Shown: positions 27,271 through 36,761 of the stretch, one piece after another
Numbering within the stretch: the first letter of the stretch is position 1
Layout of the letters: every line of letters begins with the position of its first letter
Source of the DNA: Porphyrobacter sp. HT-58-2
GTDB taxonomy: Bacteria > Pseudomonadota > Alphaproteobacteria > Sphingomonadales > Sphingomonadaceae
DNA: 64,000 bases
Direction of reading: 5' to 3'
Assembly (NCBI RefSeq): GCF_002952215.1
Contig: NZ_CP022600.1
Span: forward strand, 3,162,001-3,226,000
Translations under genes and position numbers: made by a program
Notes under the pieces: generated by a model
The model's input: the letters and a program-made list of their open reading frames with translations, nothing else
Database searches by the model: none
Told to the model about the DNA's origin: nothing

Positions 27271-28041
27271 ATGCTGGCTGGCATGGCGCTGTTCGAGGCC
27301 CTTGTTGTTGCCCATGTCATCACCGGCGCGGTGGGGCTGACGGCGTTCTGGGGGCCGATTGTCACCAAGAAGGGCGCAGCGCGCCACCGTTCATGGGGCA
27401 AGGCCGCGTGTTACGGGTTTCTGGGCGCGGGCGCGCTTGCCATCGCCATGGCGCTGCTGTCGCTCTACGGGCCGGAACATCGTCACCCCGAAGTGACCGA
27501 CCGCGCGCTGTTTGATGGGCTGTTCGGGTGGATGATGCTCTATCTCGGCACGCTTACCATTGGCTTTGTCGACTATGGGCTCGCGGTGGTGAAGCACAGC
27601 CGCAACCGGCGCGCCCTGCGCAGCTTCCGCTATCAGGCGGTGATCGCCGCAGTCGTCGCATCGGGTGCGTGGTGCGGGATTTACGGTGTGAAGGTCGGCC
27701 ATCCGCTGATGGTGCTGGTGGCGGTGATCGGGATCGTCTCGATGCTGATCCAGCAGCTCTATATCTGGCGCAAGGGTGATCCGCCGCGCCAGACCTACAT
27801 TGGCGAGCATTTCCGCGCGCTGATCGGGATGGGGATTTCCGCCTATACCGCCTTCCTGTCGGTCGGGCTGATCCGCTGGGTGCCCGAAGAGGTTTTCAAC
27901 CCACTGGTCTGGGCCGGGCCGAGCGTGATCGGGGTCAGCCTGATCCTGTTCTTCACGCTGAAGGGCAAGCGCACCGTTGCGCCGCGCCCCGCCTCAGCCG
28001 CGCGCCCACATCCGCAGCAGGTTGGCGATGGTCTTGTCTAG
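27271..28041 (+). CDS. DUF2306-like polytopic membrane protein
   Basis: 256 residues with about seven hydrophobic segments, starting with LFEALVVAHVITGAVGLTAF. The heme-like placement of His residues (VAHVITGAVGL, HRSWGKAACYGFLG) resembles DUF2306 and related small membrane families, but the assignment is by general pattern only. No catalytic motif is visible. ATG 27271 or 27283 could start it. Its last 48 bases overlap the end of the convergent hydroxylase gene on the other strand. Confidence 0.6.
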   Translation: MLAGMALFEALVVAHVITGAVGLTAFWGPIVTKKGAARHRSWGKAACYGFLGAGALAIAMALLSLYGPEHRHPEVTDRALFDGLFGWMMLYLGTLTIGFVDYGLAVVKHSRNRRALRSFRYQAVIAAVVASGAWCGIYGVKVGHPLMVLVAVIGIVSMLIQQLYIWRKGDPPRQTYIGEHFRALIGMGISAYTAFLSVGLIRWVPEEVFNPLVWAGPSVIGVSLILFFTLKGKRTVAPRPASAARPHPQQVGDGLV

Positions 28042-28671
28042 CGTCAGCAGTTCGGCCGACTGGCTGGGCAATTGCTGGCGCAGGGTGCTGCGCAGATTCT
28101 CCAGATCGAACAGCATCTCGCGCTGGGCCTGATCGGCGACCAGACTTTCGATCCAGCCAACGCACACGATCCGCGTGCCGCGCGTGACGGGCCTGACCTC
28201 GTGGATGCTGCCCGAAGGGTAAAGCACCAGATTGCCCGCCTCGCCCTTCACCTCCTGCGTCATTCCGGCGGCGTGGATCACCAGTTCCCCGCCCTCGTAT
28301 TCGCCGGGCGGGGTCAGGAACAGGGTAAAGGACAGGTCGGTGCGCAGCCGCAGCGCGCCGCGCCCCATCAGCGCATTGTCGACATGGGCGCCGTACTGGC
28401 CGCCTACCCCGGTGCGGCTGATGATGAGCGGCGAGAAGCGGCGTGGCTGGGCAGCGGCCTTGAGCACCGGGTTATCGCTGATGATCCCCGCCAGTTCGTC
28501 CTGCAGCGCGCGGCCTGGCACGCTGTGCATCACAGCCTGTTCGTTGCGCTTGACCTCACGCGCGACCGATCCGGCAGTCTCACGCCCGTCCCGCCATTCA
28601 AGCAGGTCGATCCGGTCGCTGATCGCAGCAAGGTGATCGGCATCGCCGATGGCGTTGATGACGAGGATCAT
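27994..28671 (-). CDS. PKHD-type Fe(II)/2-oxoglutarate hydroxylase, PiuC-like
   Basis: 225 residues. A non-heme Fe(II)/2-oxoglutarate oxygenase. The iron triad is visible as H-x-D in GAHVDNALMG and the distal His in YPSGSIHEVRPVTRG, with the 2-oxoglutarate Arg in the same stretch. PiuC-family proteins are usually linked to TonB-dependent iron or siderophore receptors; here it is the third gene behind a heme-type receptor and DUF6607, on the same strand. The start MILVINAIGD at 28671 is the family start; longer in-frame extensions run into DUF6607. Its substrate is unknown. The 3' end overlaps the convergent DUF2306 gene by 48 bases. Confidence 0.88.
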   Translation of the reverse strand: MILVINAIGDADHLAAISDRIDLLEWRDGRETAGSVAREVKRNEQAVMHSVPGRALQDELAGIISDNPVLKAAAQPRRFSPLIISRTGVGGQYGAHVDNALMGRGALRLRTDLSFTLFLTPPGEYEGGELVIHAAGMTQEVKGEAGNLVLYPSGSIHEVRPVTRGTRIVCVGWIESLVADQAQREMLFDLENLRSTLRQQLPSQSAELLTLDKTIANLLRMWARG

Positions 28672-28763
28672 GGGAGCCGCTCTAGCGGGCAGGCTTGCCG
28701 CCAGCAAGGAGGCCGGCGGGAGAGAGGACACTTCTCCCGCCGGCAGGCGCGCAAGGGGGCCGC

Positions 28764-29768
28764 TTACCCCCCCTTGCGGGAAGTGCCTTCCTCGATCAGC
28801 GCCAACGCCTTCTCGCGGGCGGCTTCGGGAGTTTCCTTGCCGTCCTTGATCTTGTCGGCGAGGATCATCAGCTCGTTGGCGATGGTGGTGCCTGCGCCGG
28901 CTTCCTGCGCGATGCGGATGCCGCCATTGGCCTCGGCCACTTCGTCCCACTTGCCGCGCACCGCATCCCAGTAGCCCTTGGTCTTTTCCCAGTAGGTTTC
29001 GGCCGCAGCCACATTGTAGCCGTTGAAGCGGTCATAGGTGTTGAGCACATATTCCTGCACCACCGGCCTGGCCTCGCCGGAACCATCCTTGGACGTGGTC
29101 ATCTTGGTGTTGTCCTGCCAGTGGATCCACCCGGTCGGGGTGAGCTGGTGACGGTTGATGCCCATGTAATGATCATAGACGGGGTTGCGGATCGCATCGC
29201 GGCGAGCGAGCGGACGGGCCGTCCAGTTGGAACGCCAGCGGCGGATGCCGTGGGTCGTCTCCCACTCGCCCCAGCCGGCATAGCGCGGGCTGTCATCGAC
29301 CTGCCAGACGGTCTGCGACCAGCGTCCGGCGCGCATCTTTTCGGGCACGGCGGTCCATTCCCAATTGTCGCCGCCGGTGAAGGTCAGGATCTTTTCCGGC
29401 TGATACTCCCAGTCCTGCCGCCAATGCTTCACGACGTAAGGGTTGGCCTCGTCCCCGGTCACCAGCAGGTGCTGGAGCACGATCTTGGTGCCGGTGTCCT
29501 CGATCACGCGGACGCTTTCATAGCCGCCCGAAATCTTGCGCTCCAGCGGCGTGTAGCCTTCGACCCAAGGGGTGGATTCCTGCATGTCGAAGGTCACCTT
29601 GAAATCGCCCGCCATGGCGAGGATTGCCTTGCGGTCTTCCTCGAACGCCGCCTTGGCAGCATCGGCGCTCTGGACGATCGGCTTGTCCGCCAGCGCCGGA
29701 GCCGGAACCGCAGCCAGCGCCAGCGTCGCAAGGCCGGAGGCGAGGATGGTCTTGGTCAGTCTGTTCAT
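28764..29768 (-). CDS. DUF6607 family secreted protein
   Basis: 334 residues with a Sec signal peptide (residues ~1-27, ending APALA-DK). The mature part is rich in Trp and Asp/Glu, with DFKVTFDMQES, VLQHLLVTGDEANPYVVKHW and YEPLERK-like segments. No enzyme motif is visible. I match it to DUF6607, a family without an assigned function. It starts 27 bases after the TonB receptor stop, on the same strand, and is followed by the PiuC-like gene. That position suggests a periplasmic or outer-membrane partner in heme or iron handling; this is inference from context. Confidence 0.75.
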   Translation of the reverse strand: MNRLTKTILASGLATLALAAVPAPALADKPIVQSADAAKAAFEEDRKAILAMAGDFKVTFDMQESTPWVEGYTPLERKISGGYESVRVIEDTGTKIVLQHLLVTGDEANPYVVKHWRQDWEYQPEKILTFTGGDNWEWTAVPEKMRAGRWSQTVWQVDDSPRYAGWGEWETTHGIRRWRSNWTARPLARRDAIRNPVYDHYMGINRHQLTPTGWIHWQDNTKMTTSKDGSGEARPVVQEYVLNTYDRFNGYNVAAAETYWEKTKGYWDAVRGKWDEVAEANGGIRIAQEAGAGTTIANELMILADKIKDGKETPEAAREKALALIEEGTSRKGG

Positions 29769-29795
29769 GGTGTCCTCACTTGTTGATGTTGCAAT

Positions 29796-32069
29796 TCAGA
29801 ATCGATAGCTGGCCGACACACTAACATTTCGGCCCGGCCGGGTGAAGGCATCGAGAATATTGGCGTTTTCCACACGCAGACCGCGAACGTCGGACCACAG
29901 GGCGAACGTCTCGTTGGTCAGATTGAAGACGCCCGCGCGCAGTTTGAGGCGGTCGGTCACGGCGACGAAGGCGGTAAGATCAAGGATCGTCGAAGCTTCA
30001 GGCCGCACGAACAGGTCGGTGCCGTCCGCAGCGCGCTCGACCTCGCGCCTCTCCTTGCGCCCGTTATGGGTCAGGATCAGCTCGCCGCCGAACCGCCCTT
30101 GTGGGTCGCGGTAGCCGAGGCTGCCGACGAGGTTAAAGGGATCGATCGTATCAAGCGGCACCCGCGCGCCGCCGGGATTGACGACATCGCCATTGACATA
30201 GGCCATCGCGAAGCGCGCAAAGACACCACTATCGAGCTTCATTTCGGCGCGCGCCTCGATGCCTTCGATCTCCGCCGCGCTGAAATTGACGAACTGGAAG
30301 ATTGCCGGGTCTTGCGGCGTAAAGCCGCCGCGGATCACCTGCTGGCTGATGAAATTGTCGTAATCGCCCCTGAAGCCGGTCACCTGCAGGGTGAAGATAT
30401 CCCCGACATAGCGCGCGCCCACCTCGAAGCTTTCGCTGGTTTCCGGGCGCAGATCAGGGTTGGGGATCGACGTGTAGCCCCCGGCGATAAATTCGAAGAA
30501 GTTGTTCACCTGAGACGGCGTCGGTGCGAGGAAACCCTGCGCATAATTGCCGAACAGGATCACGGTGTCGGTCAGCTTTACGGTCGCGCCGAACTTGGGC
30601 GACAGGCGGCTGTCACTTTGCCCTGCCGGCGTGAAGGTGGTGAGCAGCGGATCGTCAGTCGGGTTCAGATCATAGAAGTCGAAGCGCAGCGCCGGGAACA
30701 GCTTGAGCGCACCATCGAGCAGCGTGATCTCATCGGAAATGAAGAAACCGCCCAGCGTGAAGTCGGTCACCGGGAACGCGCGGGTCGGGAAGCTTTCGCC
30801 GCGCCCTGGGAAGGTGCCGTCGCGCAGGCCTTCCTGCCGGGTCCAGCTGACATCGCCGCCCAGCGCAATGCGGTGCTTCATGCCGCCAAGCTCGAACCCG
30901 CTGCGCAGCTCCCCGACCGCGCCATAGACCCGGTTTTCGAAGGTGTTCAGTCGCTCCCGGTCAGGCGCGGGCATGGCGGTGAGGCTGGTCCGCTCCTCGA
31001 AGGCGAACTGCCGGTCCTCGGCATCCTGCCAATAGGCCGACAGGAAAGCATATTCGATCGCATCATCCCCGCTGCCCTCATAGGTCCAGTCGAGCGAGGC
31101 GCGCACACGCTCGGTGGTATCGCGGGCGTTGAGGCCGTCGACGTTCCACACCGGACGCGGACCGAAGGTGAAGGCCGGACCAAGGCCGGTCAGCACCTCG
31201 GTTTCCACCGCCGTGTCGAGCCATTCGCCGGTCAGGCGGATGCGGTGCGGGCCATTGTCCCACACCAGCTTGGCCAGCACGGCATCGCTCTGACCATCCT
31301 GCGGATTGGGTGCAGTGCGAAGCGGGCCGGTGCCGACATTCGCGCCGCGGTTCTCCAATTCATTGAAATCGCGCCGGGTGTAGGCGATCATCGCCGAGAC
31401 GTTGCCGGTCTGCCCGGCCAGCGTCACGGTCTGGGCGAATTCATTGTCCTCGCTGGAATATTGGCTCGACACAAAGCCACCGAAATCCTCGCCCTTGATG
31501 AGATCGACCGGATCGGCGGTGACAAAGCTGACCGCGCCCGCAAGACCATCCGAACCATAAAGCGCCGAAGCCGGGCCGCGCAGGATCTCGACCTGCTTGA
31601 CGAGGCTGACATCGGCAAAACCGTCGCGCCCGGCGCTCTGCGGGCCGAAGCTGAAGCCTTGGGGCGAACGGATGCCGTCGACTTGGATCAGCACGCGGTT
31701 GCCGCCGATACCGCGGATCGCGATGTCTTCATTGCCCGCGCGTCCGGTCGAGCCGATCGCTGCGCCAAAGCGGGCCGGCGCGCGGCGGACAGTGACGCCC
31801 GGCTCGAAGCGCACCAGATCCCTGATGTCGGTAGCAAGCTGATCTGCGATTTCCTCGCTGGTGATGATGGTGACGGTCGCCGCCACCTCCTCCTGCAAAA
31901 CCGGGGTGCGCGTGGCGGTAACGGTGATGCGGCCGGTCTGCTGCTGTGGCTCTGCTTCGGCGGCGGCTTCGGCTTCGGCAGATGTGAGCGCCGCCTCATA
32001 GGCAGAGGCCGGCGCGGCAAGCACGGCAATCGGGGCAACGGAGAGGGCAAGCTTGTTGGTCAGGTTCAC
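29796..32069 (-). CDS. TonB-dependent receptor, heme/hemoglobin type
   Basis: 757 residues. An outer-membrane 22-strand gated channel. The signal peptide (VNLTNKLALS through APASA) is followed by a TonB-box-like TGRITVTATRTP and the plug, with VEILRGPASALYGSDGLAGA. The barrel carries FLAPTPSQVNNFFEF and IPNPDLRPETSESFEVG, which resemble the FRAP and NPNL motifs of heme receptors, and ends in Phe. The GTG at 32069 has AGGA ~10 bases upstream and begins the signal peptide. A TTG at 32135 lies inside a Fur box and would add 22 codons of operator sequence, so it was rejected. First gene of an operon with DUF6607 and the PiuC-like hydroxylase. Confidence 0.9.
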   Translation of the reverse strand: MNLTNKLALSVAPIAVLAAPASAYEAALTSAEAEAAAEAEPQQQTGRITVTATRTPVLQEEVAATVTIITSEEIADQLATDIRDLVRFEPGVTVRRAPARFGAAIGSTGRAGNEDIAIRGIGGNRVLIQVDGIRSPQGFSFGPQSAGRDGFADVSLVKQVEILRGPASALYGSDGLAGAVSFVTADPVDLIKGEDFGGFVSSQYSSEDNEFAQTVTLAGQTGNVSAMIAYTRRDFNELENRGANVGTGPLRTAPNPQDGQSDAVLAKLVWDNGPHRIRLTGEWLDTAVETEVLTGLGPAFTFGPRPVWNVDGLNARDTTERVRASLDWTYEGSGDDAIEYAFLSAYWQDAEDRQFAFEERTSLTAMPAPDRERLNTFENRVYGAVGELRSGFELGGMKHRIALGGDVSWTRQEGLRDGTFPGRGESFPTRAFPVTDFTLGGFFISDEITLLDGALKLFPALRFDFYDLNPTDDPLLTTFTPAGQSDSRLSPKFGATVKLTDTVILFGNYAQGFLAPTPSQVNNFFEFIAGGYTSIPNPDLRPETSESFEVGARYVGDIFTLQVTGFRGDYDNFISQQVIRGGFTPQDPAIFQFVNFSAAEIEGIEARAEMKLDSGVFARFAMAYVNGDVVNPGGARVPLDTIDPFNLVGSLGYRDPQGRFGGELILTHNGRKERREVERAADGTDLFVRPEASTILDLTAFVAVTDRLKLRAGVFNLTNETFALWSDVRGLRVENANILDAFTRPGRNVSVSASYRF

Positions 32070-32119
32070 GCGAGAGGCATCCTGCTGGGTGAGAGGGAAC
32101 GCCGCCGCAATGTCCTTAT

Positions 32120-32134
32120 TGCGAATGAGAGTCA
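32120..32134 (-). promoter_or_regulatory. Putative Fur box, proximal
   Basis: TGCGAATGAGAGTCA (plus-strand reading) matches the 7-1-7 Fur pattern. It lies ~50 bases upstream of the receptor GTG and next to a second, stronger box at 32143. Confidence 0.5.
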
Positions 32135-32142
32135 ATACAGTT

Positions 32143-32163
32143 TGCGAATAAGAATCTTTCGCA
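32143..32163 (-). promoter_or_regulatory. Putative Fur box, distal and near-palindromic
   Basis: A 21-base near-palindrome with arms TGCGAA and TTCGCA around TAAGAATCT. It aligns with the canonical 19-21-base Fur box across most informative positions. It lies 74-94 bases upstream of the heme-receptor start, in promoter position. The pair makes iron repression of the three-gene operon likely. Confidence 0.65.
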
Positions 32164-32268
32164 ATTTATCTGCCGAGCCATGCAGATAGGCAGTCAGCCG
32201 CGCGCGCCGCAGGGCGATGGCGCGCGTGGTATTCGCAAAGTGAGAAGGAAATCCAGCCCGCCGCCCTC

Positions 32269-32937
32269 TCAGCGGCGCAGCACACCCTCGGCAAGCAGGC
32301 GATTGACCCCGGCTGCGACCTCATCGGCCCCCAGCTCCGTCCCGCCGCCCCACACGACATAGCGCAGGCCGACGAACACGTTCATGCCCATCAGCGCCCA
32401 GGCCTCCAGTTCGCCCAATCCGTCGCGGAATTCGCCCAGCGTTGCCCCGGCGCGCAGACGGTCGGCAATCCGCGCGGCGATGGTTTCGTAATGCTGGCGA
32501 TAGCTTTCGGGATCGACGAATTCGGCCTCGTCGATGATGCGATAGATTTCCTTGTGCTCCGCTGCGAAGCGCAGGAACGCGGCCAGCGCCGCTCGCTCGA
32601 TCTCCAGCGCGCCCATGCCATCGCTCAATGCCGAGCGCGCGCTGGTGCGCACCTTTTCGCTCATGTCGCCGACCAGCGCACGGAACAGCGCGTCCTTGCT
32701 CTCGAAATAGGTGTAGAAGCTGCCCAGTGCCACGCCCGCGCGCCGCGTGATCGAGCTGACTGAGGCTTCGTGAAAGCCTTTTTCGCCGAATTCCTCCGCC
32801 GCCGCGTCAAGCAGCTTGCGCAAGGTTCGCCGCCCACGCTCGGTACGCGGGACCCGCGCCTCACTTGCGCTGCCCTCATCACGCACGCCTGTGCGCGCAC
32901 CTTCGCTCATGGCCGCCATGACCCGACTGTTGCCCAT
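32269..32937 (-). CDS. TetR/AcrR-family transcriptional regulator
   Basis: 222 residues. The N-terminal TetR helix-turn-helix runs from RRTLRKLLDAAAEEFGEKGF through SVSSITRRAGVALGSFYTYF (residues ~37-85). The C-terminal ligand domain is of the TetR_C type (AFLRFAAEHKEIYRIIDEAEF, LEAWALMGMNVFVGLRYVVW). The ATG at 32937 has GGAGGGAG about 8 bases upstream. It is divergent from a TonB receptor gene, with a 23-base inverted repeat in the 121-base gap, so it probably represses that receptor and perhaps itself. The ligand is unknown. Confidence 0.87.
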   Translation of the reverse strand: MGNSRVMAAMSEGARTGVRDEGSASEARVPRTERGRRTLRKLLDAAAEEFGEKGFHEASVSSITRRAGVALGSFYTYFESKDALFRALVGDMSEKVRTSARSALSDGMGALEIERAALAAFLRFAAEHKEIYRIIDEAEFVDPESYRQHYETIAARIADRLRAGATLGEFRDGLGELEAWALMGMNVFVGLRYVVWGGGTELGADEVAAGVNRLLAEGVLRR

Positions 32938-32994
32938 CAGCTACTCCCTCCACGCTTTCGGTAGGCCGCGCAAGGTTCATGCACAAGTCTAAAC

Positions 32995-33017
32995 TTGAAA
33001 GGTGGTTCAACTTTCAA
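32995..33017. promoter_or_regulatory. Putative TetR operator
   Basis: The inverted repeat TTGAAAG (32995-33001) and CTTTCAA (33011-33017) is separated by 9 bases, in the divergent promoter region between the TetR regulator and the TonB receptor, just upstream of the receptor ribosome site at 33041. Confidence 0.5.
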
Positions 33018-33058
33018 TATTGGTAAGCAAACAAGGGGCCAGGAGAGGAACAATCCCG

Positions 33059-35383
33059 ATGAAAAATACGCTTTGCTTGCGCGCGCTGCTGCTGGCCGGT
33101 TCGGCCGGTCTTGCCACTCTCGCTGCACCGGCCATGGCGCAGGACAGTGCCGCCGACGCAGCTGACGAGGCCGCTGCTGCCGAGGAAGACAGTACGATCT
33201 ATGTCACTGCGCGCCGCCGCGAGGAACGCCTGCTTGATGTGCCGCTGTCGGTCACCGCGCTGTCGGGCGATGAACTGATCAAGCAGGGCGTGCAGGATCT
33301 GGTCGCGGTCGCGCAACAGGTGCCCAACGTCACGCTTGAAGTGAGCCGCGGCACCAACACCACCCTCACAGCCTTCATCCGCGGCGTCGGGCAGCAGGAT
33401 CCGGTCGCCGGGTTCGAGGCGGGCGTGGGCCTCTACATTGATGACGTCTACCTCAACCGCCCCCAGGCCGCCGTGCTCGACATCTACGAGGTCGAGCGCA
33501 TCGAAGTGCTGCGCGGCCCGCAAGGCACGCTCTATGGCCGCAACACCATCGGCGGCGCGATCAAGTATGTCACCGCCAGTCTGCCCGACGAAACCCGCAT
33601 GATGGTGCGCGGCACCTATGGCTCCTATGATCAGGCCGATCTGATCGTCAGCGCCTCCACCCCGATCACCGACAATCTCAAGATCGGCGCGAGCGGCGCG
33701 CGCCTGTCACGCGGGGGCTTTGGCGAGAACCTCACGCTCGGCACCGAAAACTACAACAAGGACGTGTGGGCGGCGCGCGGCACGATCGAATTCGACAGCG
33801 GGCCGGTGTTCATCCGCCTGTCGGGCGATTACATCAAGGACAAGAGCGAGGCGCGCCAGGGCCACCGCTTCATCCCCGGCCTGCTCAATGGCGCGCCGGT
33901 GCTGGACAATGTGTTCGATACCCGCGCGGGGCTGAACATCGTCGATCAGGAGGTCGAGGCCTATGGCGGCGCGCTGAATGTCGCGATCGAGCTGTCCGAC
34001 ACGCTCACCTTCAAGTCGATCACCGGCTACCGCGAGGACAAGTCGACCACCCCGATCGACTTCGACAGCCTGCCCGCCGTCGATCTCGACGTGCCGGCGA
34101 TCTACAACAATGACCAGTTCAGCCAGGAACTGCAGCTGCTCTATGAAGGCGACAAGCTGTCGGGCGTGCTGGGCTTCTACTACCTCGATGCCAACGCCTT
34201 CACCGCCTTCGATGTGGCGCTGTTCACCACCCTCAACGGTTTCACCGCCCAGACGCTGGGCGATGTGAACACCAAGACCTGGTCGGTGTTCGGCGACTTT
34301 ACCTATGACCTGTCGGACACGATCAGCGTCTCGGTCGGCGGGCGTTACACCAATGACAAGCGCACCAGCCAGGTGTTGCGGCGCAGCTTCCTCGGCGGGT
34401 TCTCCAACCTGTTCGGCGGCACCGGCGCGGTCTTCGCCACCACCAGCGATTTCAACGGCAGCGCAACGTTCAAGGATTTCAACCCGCGCGCCTCGATCAG
34501 CTGGCAGCCGAATGCGGATAACAACGTCTATTTCACTTATTCGCAGGGCTTCAAGGGCGGCGGGTTCGACCCGCGCGGGCAGACCACGGCCTGCCGCAAC
34601 GCCACCGGCGGCGCCTGCAACCCGCAGGAAGTGTTCGACTTCATGAGCTTCGAGCCGGAAACGGTCGACAGCTTCGAACTGGGCTGGAAGGCCTCGCTGC
34701 TGGATAACCGGGTGAACATCCGCCTCGCCGGTTTCCTTGGCCAGTACAAGAACGTGCAGATCCCCGGATCGGTCGGCTTCGACAGCAACGGCGACGGCAC
34801 CAACGACACCTTCATCGGCATCACCTCCAACGCGGCCGACGCCGATGTCAACGGGATCGAATTCGAAGGCAACGCGCTGATCGGCAAGGATTTCGCGGGC
34901 CAAGGCAGCCGCTTCAGCATCAACTGGTCGCTGGGTGTGCTGGATGCCAAGTTCAACACCTTCATCGACAATTTCGGCAATGACGTGGCCGACAGCCGCG
35001 TGTTCCAGAACACGCCCGACATCACCGCGCACATGGGCTTCAACATGGGCGTGCCGGTGGCGGACGGGATGCTGGACTTCATTGGCCTCGCCTCGCTGCG
35101 TTCCGATGCAAGCCAGTTCGAAGTCCCCAACCCCTTCCTCGATCAGGATGGCTTCGTGCTGGTCGATGCAAGCATCGTCTACACCGCCGACAGCGGGGCG
35201 TGGTCGCTGGGCCTTCACGGCAAGAACCTGTTCGACAAGGAATATATTGTCGCAGGCTACAACTTCGTGGCGGGCGGCGTGGGCGGCACGCCGTTCATCC
35301 CGACGCTGGGCCGCGAAGGCACGCTGACCGGCTTTTTCGGCGACCCGCGCCGGATCTTCGTGACTGCGCAGATCAACTTCTAA
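33059..35383 (+). CDS. TonB-dependent receptor, sphingomonad-type
   Basis: 774 residues. A signal peptide (residues ~1-28, ending APAMA-QD) is followed by an acidic spacer, a TonB-box-like [20 protein letters not shown], the plug ([20 protein letters not shown]) and a 22-strand barrel that ends FVTAQINF. The [15 protein letters not shown] plug start is typical of the many sphingomonad receptors of unknown ligand. No heme or siderophore motif stands out. The ATG at 33059 has AGGAGAGG ~10 bases upstream. Control by the divergent TetR, rather than Fur, suggests a substrate other than iron, such as a plant or aromatic compound; this is inference. Confidence 0.9.
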   Translation: MKNTLCLRALLLAGSAGLATLAAPAMAQDSAADAADEAAAAEEDSTIYVTARRREERLLDVPLSVTALSGDELIKQGVQDLVAVAQQVPNVTLEVSRGTNTTLTAFIRGVGQQDPVAGFEAGVGLYIDDVYLNRPQAAVLDIYEVERIEVLRGPQGTLYGRNTIGGAIKYVTASLPDETRMMVRGTYGSYDQADLIVSASTPITDNLKIGASGARLSRGGFGENLTLGTENYNKDVWAARGTIEFDSGPVFIRLSGDYIKDKSEARQGHRFIPGLLNGAPVLDNVFDTRAGLNIVDQEVEAYGGALNVAIELSDTLTFKSITGYREDKSTTPIDFDSLPAVDLDVPAIYNNDQFSQELQLLYEGDKLSGVLGFYYLDANAFTAFDVALFTTLNGFTAQTLGDVNTKTWSVFGDFTYDLSDTISVSVGGRYTNDKRTSQVLRRSFLGGFSNLFGGTGAVFATTSDFNGSATFKDFNPRASISWQPNADNNVYFTYSQGFKGGGFDPRGQTTACRNATGGACNPQEVFDFMSFEPETVDSFELGWKASLLDNRVNIRLAGFLGQYKNVQIPGSVGFDSNGDGTNDTFIGITSNAADADVNGIEFEGNALIGKDFAGQGSRFSINWSLGVLDAKFNTFIDNFGNDVADSRVFQNTPDITAHMGFNMGVPVADGMLDFIGLASLRSDASQFEVPNPFLDQDGFVLVDASIVYTADSGAWSLGLHGKNLFDKEYIVAGYNFVAGGVGGTPFIPTLGREGTLTGFFGDPRRIFVTAQINF

Positions 35384-35393
35384 CGGCCTCCCC

Positions 35394-35433
35394 GAAGGGG
35401 CGGTGGCCTCCGGCACATCACCACCGCCCCTTC
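35394..35433 (+). terminator. Terminator after TonB receptor
   Basis: GAAGGGGCGGTGG (35394-35406) pairs perfectly with CCACCGCCCCTTC (35421-35433) around a 14-base loop. A pyrimidine-rich run follows. It ends the receptor transcript before serS. Confidence 0.6.
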
Positions 35434-35477
35434 CTCCCCTCTTCCCTTGGCGGGGCCAAGCGGGCATAGGCGCGGCC

Positions 35478-36761
35478 ATGCACGACATTCGCTTTATCCG
35501 AGAGAATCCGGAAAGCTTCGACGCGGGCCTTGCCCGCCGGGGCGTCGATCCGCTGGCCAAGGCGCTGATCGCACTGGACGAGGAGCGCCGCGCGGCGACC
35601 ACGGCGGTGCAGCAGGCTCAGAGCCGCCGCAATGAGGCGAGCAAGCTGATCGGCGCGGCGATGGCCAAGGGCGACCGCGAAGGCGCCGAGGCGATCAAGG
35701 CCGAAGTTGCGGCGCTGAAAGACCAGATGCCCGCGCTCGAAGCCCGCGCGGATGAGCTGGCGGGCAAGCTGAAGGAACTGCTCGAAGTCATCCCCAACCT
35801 GCCCGGCGCCGATGTGCCGGACGGCGCGGGCGAGGAAGACAATGTCGAAGTCAGCCGCTGGGGCACGCCCCGGGAGTTCGACTTCACCCCCCGCGAACAC
35901 GCCGACATCGCCCCGGCGCTGGGCATGGATTTCGAAACCGGCGCAAGGCTCTCGGGCGCGCGGTTCAGCTTCCTTCGGGGCGGGATGGCGCGGCTGCACC
36001 GCGCGCTCGGCCAGTTCATGCTGGATGTGCAGACCTGCGAGCATGGTTATGCTGAGTGCAACCCGCCGGTGCTGGTGGGCGACGATGCGATGTATGGCAC
36101 TGACAAACTTCCGAAGTTTGCCGAGGACAGCTTCTGCACCACCAATGGGCGGTGGCTCATCCCCACCAGCGAAGTCTCCCTCACCGCCAGCGTCATGGGC
36201 GAATTGCTCGACGAGAGCGCCTTGCCGCTGCGCCTCACCGCACTCACCCTGTGCTTCCGCTCGGAAGCCGGCGCAGCGGGGCGGGATACGCGGGGGTTCA
36301 TCCGCCAGCATCAGTTCGAGAAGTGCGAGCTGGTCAGCATCGTGCGCCCTGAGGACTCCGAGGCCGAACACCAGCGCATGACCCGCGCCGCCGAGACCAT
36401 CCTCGAACGCCTGAACCTGCCCTACCGCAAGCTGCTGCTGTGCACCGGCGACATGGGCTTCGGCGCGCGCAAGACCTATGATCTGGAGGTGTGGCTGCCG
36501 GGGCAAGGCGCCTATCGGGAGATCAGTTCCTGCTCGAACACCGGCGACTTCCAGGCCCGCCGCATGAACACCCGCTACCGCGTCGCGGGCGAGCAGAAGA
36601 CAACCCAGTTCGTCCACACCCTCAACGGCTCCGGCCTCGCGGTCGGGCGCACGCTGGTGGCGGTGATCGAGAATTACCAGAACGCCGATGGCAGCGTCAC
36701 CGTGCCTGAAGCCTTGCTGCCCTATATGGGCGGCGTCACCAAGCTGGAGCCGCTCGCCTGA
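35478..36761 (+). CDS. serS: Seryl-tRNA synthetase
   Basis: 427 residues. A class II aminoacyl-tRNA synthetase that charges tRNA-Ser and tRNA-Sec. The N-terminal coiled-coil arm (residues ~30-105) carries [20 protein letters not shown]. Motif 2 is [20 protein letters not shown] and motif 3 is [19 protein letters not shown]. The start [12 protein letters not shown] at 35478 is the family start. Its stop overlaps the surE start (TGATG), so serS and surE are cotranslated, and the K+ channel gene follows 18 bases later. Confidence 0.97.
   Translation: MHDIRFIRENPESFDAGLARRGVDPLAKALIALDEERRAATTAVQQAQSRRNEASKLIGAAMAKGDREGAEAIKAEVAALKDQMPALEARADELAGKLKELLEVIPNLPGADVPDGAGEEDNVEVSRWGTPREFDFTPREHADIAPALGMDFETGARLSGARFSFLRGGMARLHRALGQFMLDVQTCEHGYAECNPPVLVGDDAMYGTDKLPKFAEDSFCTTNGRWLIPTSEVSLTASVMGELLDESALPLRLTALTLCFRSEAGAAGRDTRGFIRQHQFEKCELVSIVRPEDSEAEHQRMTRAAETILERLNLPYRKLLLCTGDMGFGARKTYDLEVWLPGQGAYREISSCSNTGDFQARRMNTRYRVAGEQKTTQFVHTLNGSGLAVGRTLVAVIENYQNADGSVTVPEALLPYMGGVTKLEPLA

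Noticed and set aside
27994..28041. Frameshift or misassembly suspected at the overlapping convergent ends
   Set aside because: Both proteins keep their family features; a 48-base tail overlap needs no error.
30066..32189. Long plus-strand frame across the heme receptor
   Set aside because: Antisense to a full-length TonB receptor with signal peptide and plug; composition is shadow-like.
33707..35602. Long minus-strand frame across the second TonB receptor and serS
   Set aside because: Antisense to two well-supported proteins; no domain.
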